Positions 59,737 to 64,000 of a stretch of 64,000 nt of DNA are shown here, piece after piece. How positions within the stretch are numbered: position 1 is the stretch's first letter; every line of letters begins with the position of its first letter. The DNA comes from Bacillota bacterium (GTDB lineage Bacteria; Bacillota; Clostridia; Christensenellales; UBA1242): positions 1 to 64,000 of the forward strand of contig WRAS01000002.1 of the NCBI GenBank assembly GCA_009780065.1, in the 5' to 3' direction. The translations under genes and the position numbers were made by a program. The notes beneath the pieces are model-generated. The model saw only the letters and a list, made by a program, of their open reading frames with translations, was not told where the DNA came from and ran no database searches.

Positions 59737-61413
59737 TCAAGAAAGGCTCCGCGCCCAACCAAGCATATCCTTGGCCTGCTGACACGCACCGTCCCCAATT
59801 CCACCCAACATGCGTGATAATTCCTCTATCCTGCCGTTTTCGTCTAACATTGTAATATCCGTTTGTGTTCGATCTCCCGCCTCACCCTTTTTAATCAAGA
59901 AGTGTGTGGACGCAACCGACGCAATTTGTGCAAGATGCGTCACCACAATCACCTGTGAATTTTTGGCAAGCCGTGCCATCTTTTCGGCAAGTTTTAACCC
60001 CATACGCCCACCTATACCTGTATCAATCTCGTCAAAAATCATGGTACCCACGTCAGACGCAATTAATGATTTTAAACCAAGCATAAAGCGACTCATCTCA
60101 CCGCCACTAATAATACTGGACAACGGTCGAAGAGGCTCGCCCTTGTTCGCGGAAAACATAAACTCAATATCATCAAAACCATTGGATTTGAACTTTGCAA
60201 CCGTGACCTGGTCAATTTCACTAAACCCAACCTTGAACGCACATGATGGCATTCCCAGGTCTTTTAATTGCGCTACAATTTGCTCTTCCAAGTTTTTTGC
60301 AACCTCTACCCTCGCCTCACTTAATTTCTTGGCACAGGTCTCCATCCGTTGTAATTTTTCTTGCATCGCGGACTTGGTTTTTTCCAGTTCTTTTTCAGAA
60401 TTTTTCAACAAATCTAAACTTGCCCGGCATTTTTCCATAAACAATAAAATCTCGGCAATACTTGTCCCGTATTTTCTCTTTAAAACTTTTATCTCGTCCA
60501 GACGTTTGTCCACTCTTATAAATTCGGCTTCGTCAAATTCCATATTATCCAAATATGACTGCAATGAATCCTCGAAATCCACCAAACCATATTGCAGTGG
60601 CAATGCGGTGTTATAAATCTCCTCTAACTTTAGATCATATTGCATAACACCAAATAATTGTGAAAGAGCCCGCTTTACCAGCGTCACTCCCCCCTCCTCC
60701 GCACCAAGATATGCAATCGCTTGCGAAAGTCCCAGATTCATCTTTTCAAAGTTTTGCATCTTTAACTTTTGCTCTTGCAAGGTTTCGTCCTCGCCCTTTT
60801 GAAGATTTGCGCTTTCAATTTCGTTAATCTGGAATGCATATAAATCAACCTGTCGCGCAACCTCGGCATCATCACCACCAAGGGACTTTAACCGCTTCTC
60901 CAAATTTTTGTATTCATTATATTCAACTTGATACTGGGTTAAAATTGGTTTAATTTTATCCTCGCCAAAGTTATCCAGAATCGAGATATGATTCTTTGGC
61001 TTCAACAAAGACTCGGTTTCGTGCTGGCCATGAATATGTACCAAAAAATGCGCAACATCCTTTAAAATTGATGCCGGTACAACTACACCATTTACACGGC
61101 ATTCGTTCTTTCCGTCGGTTTTAAGGGTTCGTGTTAATATGACTTGACCATCCTCAACTTCAATACCAGTCAGTTCATTTACCCCAAATACAATTTCATC
61201 GTCAACAGAAAAAACCGCATCTACACGTGCGGAACTCTCGCCACTACGAATCATTGTTTTTTGCGCTTTTTCACCCATGATGAAATTTAAACTGCCTAAA
61301 ATTATACTCTTTCCTGCCCCGGTTTCACCTGTCAACGCATTCAACCCACACCCAAACTCAACCTCCGCCGACGAAATCAGCGCGACATTCTTTATCTTTA
61401 GACTCTGCAACAT
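59737..61413 (-). CDS. recN: DNA repair protein RecN
   Basis: The protein has 558 residues. RecN is an SMC-like ATPase that gathers DNA ends at double-strand breaks. The N terminus LQSLKIKNVALISS leads into Walker A LTGETGAGKSIILGSLNF; a long coiled coil occupies about 160-370; the signature IISGGEMSRFMLGLKSL and Walker B TMIFDEIDTGIGG are near the C terminus. TAAAAT lies 7 nt before the ATG with TTTCAA 16 bp above, so it has no leader. Its place downstream of xseA-xseB is conserved. Confidence 0.96.
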   Translation of the reverse strand: MLQSLKIKNVALISSAEVEFGCGLNALTGETGAGKSIILGSLNFIMGEKAQKTMIRSGESSARVDAVFSVDDEIVFGVNELTGIEVEDGQVILTRTLKTDGKNECRVNGVVVPASILKDVAHFLVHIHGQHETESLLKPKNHISILDNFGEDKIKPILTQYQVEYNEYKNLEKRLKSLGGDDAEVARQVDLYAFQINEIESANLQKGEDETLQEQKLKMQNFEKMNLGLSQAIAYLGAEEGGVTLVKRALSQLFGVMQYDLKLEEIYNTALPLQYGLVDFEDSLQSYLDNMEFDEAEFIRVDKRLDEIKVLKRKYGTSIAEILLFMEKCRASLDLLKNSEKELEKTKSAMQEKLQRMETCAKKLSEARVEVAKNLEEQIVAQLKDLGMPSCAFKVGFSEIDQVTVAKFKSNGFDDIEFMFSANKGEPLRPLSSIISGGEMSRFMLGLKSLIASDVGTMIFDEIDTGIGGRMGLKLAEKMARLAKNSQVIVVTHLAQIASVASTHFLIKKGEAGDRTQTDITMLDENGRIEELSRMLGGIGDGACQQAKDMLGWARSLS

Positions 61414-61561
61414 ATACCAAATTTTACCACAAAATCCAAAATTTGAAAAATATTTTAATCATCAACAAATTCAGTATCCAGTAACACCTACACATAATAA
61501 ACTGTCAAGTTATCTAGGTCTATTTCGACCTATATTAGATTTATGTATGTTGCTAAAATCC

Positions 61562-62224
61562 CTACTCTTTTTCAAGTGTTGCCAATACCCTCTTACATTC
61601 TTCGTCCAGGGCATTGAATTTATCCGCATCCAACAATCCATTCTCCATCGTTAAACTCCTGAGATCTCTTTTTGCTCCATACTTTTTATTGCATGCATCC
61701 TTCAGCGCAGTCGCGGTAGTTATTTTCTCCCTGTCTATTACCCCGTGCGAAAAAAAGCCTGGCATGTATTTGGCGTGTTTGTAAAATTGTGCATCCTTGC
61801 CCAATCCAAACATTAATGAAATAATTTCATCCGAGAACTTTTGTCCCGCAAGATACAATCTTAACAACGATACCGGCATTTGAATCGGATGACCTGTACC
61901 GATCTTGATGTCATTATCTTGTTCAAATTGAACCGCCGCAATGTCATTATAAAATACCTCACCACCATCCAAAAACATCCCACCCTCAACAGCAATTTTC
62001 ATATCTGCATCTACCATTTCAAGTGCATTAATGCGATTAATTGCACCCGCCACGACCTCGCCTTCAAATGGTCTGTCACTAACATCTGATTTTGTGTCGA
62101 TACCTCGGACACCAACATCCCTATGTGGGATTACTCCACCAAAAAAATCAGTTACTGCTGCTAATTTATATGGACTCTGACTGGCAACCAAAACAGTCAT
62201 TTTTCTATCTGAAAACCTTCGCAT
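61562..62224 (-). CDS. DUF84/YjjX-family NTPase (inosine/xanthosine triphosphatase-like)
   Basis: About 220 residues from MRRFSDRKMTVLV. The family motifs are VLVASQSPYKLAAVTDFF, GIDTKSDVSDRPFEGEVVAGAINR and KIAVEGGMFLDGG. YjjX-type enzymes hydrolyse ITP/XTP to prevent misincorporation. A C-terminal part of about 50 residues (LRSLTMENGLLDADKFNALD) is additional. The start is placed 5 nt after TAAAAT (62230-62235), with TTGAAC (62253-62258) at 17 bp; a start at 62200 is an alternative. Confidence 0.85.
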   Translation of the reverse strand: MRRFSDRKMTVLVASQSPYKLAAVTDFFGGVIPHRDVGVRGIDTKSDVSDRPFEGEVVAGAINRINALEMVDADMKIAVEGGMFLDGGEVFYNDIAAVQFEQDNDIKIGTGHPIQMPVSLLRLYLAGQKFSDEIISLMFGLGKDAQFYKHAKYMPGFFSHGVIDREKITTATALKDACNKKYGAKRDLRSLTMENGLLDADKFNALDEECKRVLATLEKE

Positions 62225-62229
62225 TGACC

Positions 62230-62258
62230 ATTTTAACATAAATTCGACAAAAGTTCAA
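62230..62258 (-). promoter_or_regulatory. Leaderless promoter of the DUF84 gene with a TGTCGAA in its spacer
   Basis: TTGAAC and TAAAAT, 17 bp apart. The heptamer TGTCGAA (plus strand TTCGACA, 62243-62249), equal to the Spo0A box, lies in the spacer. Single heptamers are common by chance. Confidence 0.6.
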
Positions 62259-62298
62259 TACCCTGCAACTTTCGAATAGAACTATTAACAAAAAAGAA

Positions 62299-62550
62299 TT
62301 AATCCTCTGAAGGCATCGTATCCAAAGGAATTTCAGAAATGGTCGCATCGATATTTTTAATTATCTCGGTAACCCTGCCCTTTTTATCCGCAACCGCGCC
62401 CATAATTTCTTTTACAAGAACCGCCGCACGCTCGAAATCCTGGACGGATTTTTCAAAACTTTTCTCCGACTCCAAAGACTTTGACAATGCCTCTAACATT
62501 GCGATTTTTTGATCCAAACTTTCCTCTTTCATTTCTTTCTTAGTTGCCAT
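62299..62550 (-). CDS. xseB: Exodeoxyribonuclease VII small subunit
   Basis: The protein has 83 residues. A helical coiled-coil protein that partners XseA: LDQKIAMLEALSKSLESEKS and VQDFERAAVLVKEIMGAV give the family pattern. Its start overlaps the end of xseA by 11 bp, typical of translational coupling. Confidence 0.9.
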   Translation of the reverse strand: MATKKEMKEESLDQKIAMLEALSKSLESEKSFEKSVQDFERAAVLVKEIMGAVADKKGRVTEIIKNIDATISEIPLDTMPSED

Positions 62551-63739
62551 GTTTGATATCCTCCACCTTTGTCGTTAATCTACCATTATACATTTGCACC
62601 GTCAATGTGTCACCAATTTTCAACCTGGCCACCCCATCAACATCCACCATTCCCTCGGCAAATATTCGTGCATAACCCTTTTTCAATAGTGCCAAGGGGT
62701 TATTGACTTCGACAACTGTTGCCAGTTCTCTAACCAGAAATTCCATGTTTTGAACTTTTTGCCTTATACTATGCGAGGCATAACCTGCCGTTTTAATGGT
62801 ATTACCTGTAACATAGCCCAGTTTCTCATCAATATTTTTGCAAGAAAAGCGCCATTTGTCCAGGGTTTTATCAAAAAGAGCCTCTTGTTTTTTAAGCATC
62901 AAATATTTCACAAAGTTCCACACATATACGACCTTTTCACGCATAGACAAGGTTTCCGTCACCACCAATTCCGCGGCAACAGAAGGTGTCGGCGCACGAA
63001 GATCCGAAACAAAATCAATCAATGTCCAGTCCGTTTCATGCCCAACTGCAGATACGATCGGTATTTTGGACGCGAATACCGCACGTGCCACCTTTTCCGT
63101 ATTAAATGCCGCCAGATCGTCCGCACTACCTCCTCCGCGTGCCACGATGATAACGTCCACGGGTTGAATACTATCGTTTAATGTATTAAAAAACTCGATT
63201 CCATTTGAAATAGTACTTTCCGCACCAATTCCTTGCACCTGTGCCGAATACAACACAATGTCTATACCAGGATTGCGACGCGTTGCGACCTTTATTATAT
63301 CATGTAATACCGCCCCAGATTTGCTGGTAACCACACCCACTCTTGTAACATTGGTGGGGATTGCTTTTTTCTTACCCACATCAAAAAAGCCTTCTGCCGC
63401 CAACTTTGCCTGTAACTCTTGGAATTTTAAAAATAATTGACCAAAACCAAATGATTCAATATGATGGACTGTAAACGATAACTTGCCCGCCTTGTTCCAG
63501 TATGTTGGTGTTCCGCGCACCGAGACACTTTGACCATTTTCGATACCCTTTAACTTTGTTACAGTATAACAAACACATGGTATCGTTGCACTTTCATCAC
63601 GCAATGAAAAATAAACCGCATTCCCACGATGCGAAATCCCATCGATCTCGCCTACAACGCCCACGTTATGCAATAACTCCTCGGCTTCGAAGATTTGTTT
63701 GATATAGTTATTTAACTGGGAAACTGTAAGCGCACGCAT
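62540..63739 (-). CDS. xseA: Exodeoxyribonuclease VII large subunit
   Basis: About 399 residues from MRALTVSQLNNYIKQIFEAE, with GGGGGAG 8 nt upstream; the upstream frame overlapping nusB is rejected. The N-terminal OB domain shows VVGEIDGISHRGNAVYFSLRD. The catalytic part has VGVVTSKSGAVLHDIIKVATRRNP, DVIIVARGGGSADDLAAFNTEKVARA and IPIVSAVGHETDWTLIDFVSDLRAPTPSVAAEL. With XseB it degrades single-stranded DNA. It lies 4 bp after nusB and overlaps xseB. Confidence 0.95.
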   Translation of the reverse strand: MRALTVSQLNNYIKQIFEAEELLHNVGVVGEIDGISHRGNAVYFSLRDESATIPCVCYTVTKLKGIENGQSVSVRGTPTYWNKAGKLSFTVHHIESFGFGQLFLKFQELQAKLAAEGFFDVGKKKAIPTNVTRVGVVTSKSGAVLHDIIKVATRRNPGIDIVLYSAQVQGIGAESTISNGIEFFNTLNDSIQPVDVIIVARGGGSADDLAAFNTEKVARAVFASKIPIVSAVGHETDWTLIDFVSDLRAPTPSVAAELVVTETLSMREKVVYVWNFVKYLMLKKQEALFDKTLDKWRFSCKNIDEKLGYVTGNTIKTAGYASHSIRQKVQNMEFLVRELATVVEVNNPLALLKKGYARIFAEGMVDVDGVARLKIGDTLTVQMYNGRLTTKVEDIKHGN

Positions 63740-63743
63740 AAAG

Positions 63744-64000
63744 TTACTCCCCCTGTTTTTTAGCCACAGTTCCGAGTACACCGTTAATAAACGATGGCGA
63801 TTTATCAGTACTATATTTTTTTGCCAATTCCACAACAGAATCAATAACAACAATCGAAGGCGTATCCAGCATATATATAATTTCTGCAATCCCCATTCTA
63901 AGCAACGCAAGATCCACCTTAACAAGACGCTGGAACGAAAAATTTTTCAGCGCAAGGCGTATCTCGGCATCTATTGCATCAATGTTTTCTTTGGCAACGC
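63744..64000 (-). CDS. nusB: Transcription antitermination factor NusB, 3' part
   Basis: The window ends inside the gene; about 84 C-terminal codons are visible. They read IDAEIRLALKNFSFQRLVKV, LALLRMGIAEIIYMLDTPS, VVIDSVVELAKKYSTDKSPSF and INGVLGTVAKKQGE, the typical NusB C terminus. NusB joins S10 in the antitermination complex on rRNA operons. It stands 4 bp before xseA, as in other Bacillota gene orders (nusB-folD-xseA). Confidence 0.9.
   Translation of the reverse strand, partial: VAKENIDAIDAEIRLALKNFSFQRLVKVDLALLRMGIAEIIYMLDTPSIVVIDSVVELAKKYSTDKSPSFINGVLGTVAKKQGE

Noticed and set aside
1..64000. tRNA or rRNA genes
   Set aside because: No cloverleaf with GTTCRA and a matching acceptor stem, and no rRNA signatures, were found by eye. 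GTTCAA matches at 3210 and 3280 belong to the leader closing stem. A tRNAscan run would settle this.

Overview
This window reads as chromosomal DNA of a low-GC, endospore-forming Bacillota (Firmicutes), most likely an uncultured Clostridia lineage. The main evidence is a set of sporulation genes: sigma-G with its YlmC/YmxH neighbour, the SpoIVB protease, a DacF-type carboxypeptidase and a dipicolinate synthase in which subunits A and B are fused. A PolC-type N-terminal region, HslVU, a long SRP RNA with an Alu domain, and the local order nusB-xseA-xseB-(DUF84)-recN-...-spoIVB fit the same assignment. I cannot name a species. I see no tRNA, rRNA, CRISPR array, prophage or intact insertion sequence.

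Layout. 0-3.4 kb: a minus-strand unit (M55 aminopeptidase, glutamine-synthetase-family enzyme, NodB-like deacetylase) behind a structured leader with mutually exclusive stems and a terminator. 3.4-12 kb: Nudix, a short AlaS, a Pro/Ala-rich NYN-domain protein, TsaD, PrfB, IscU/IscS, a thioredoxin. 12-15.7 kb: duplicated GNAT genes, fused DpaAB, a P-loop ATPase. 15.8-30 kb: the conserved set yifB-dprA-topA-hslV-hslU, here split by inserted genes (coiled-coil membrane protein, frameshifted flavoprotein, PHP protein, a triplicated small Cys-containing family) and by clusters of dispersed intergenic repeats. 30-38.5 kb: a two-OB SSB-like protein with two unknown partners, MurG, a GH95-like glycosidase, Ddl, an HD protein. 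38.5-46 kb: small XRE regulators, membrane proteins, an HtrA-like protease, TruA, YlmC, sigma-G, MnmM. 46-54.5 kb: a stand-alone PolC N-terminal protein beside RseP, two HD-domain proteins, DacF, SpoIVB. 54.6-64 kb: SRP RNA, a TVP38-family protein, a heterodimeric ABC exporter, RecN, a DUF84 NTPase, XseB, XseA and the 3' part of nusB.

A striking property is that many genes appear leaderless. A good -10 hexamer sits only 5-8 nt before the ATG, often with a -35 at 16-18 bp and no Shine-Dalgarno sequence. Operon-internal genes and some others carry normal AGGAGG sites, and a few use a GGGGG site. The sporulation genes sigG, spoIVB and dacF instead show sigma-F/G-like boxes, also directly abutting the start codon.

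The observations I rate highest are the leader switch at about 3.2 kb, the 185-bp inverted repeat at 24.9-25.1 kb, the PolC N-terminal stand-alone gene, the DpaA-DpaB fusion, the triplicated Cys-containing family, widespread leaderless starts, mosaic intergenic repeats whose hairpin stems covary, and a flavoprotein frameshift located exactly at a U-UUA-AAA heptamer.
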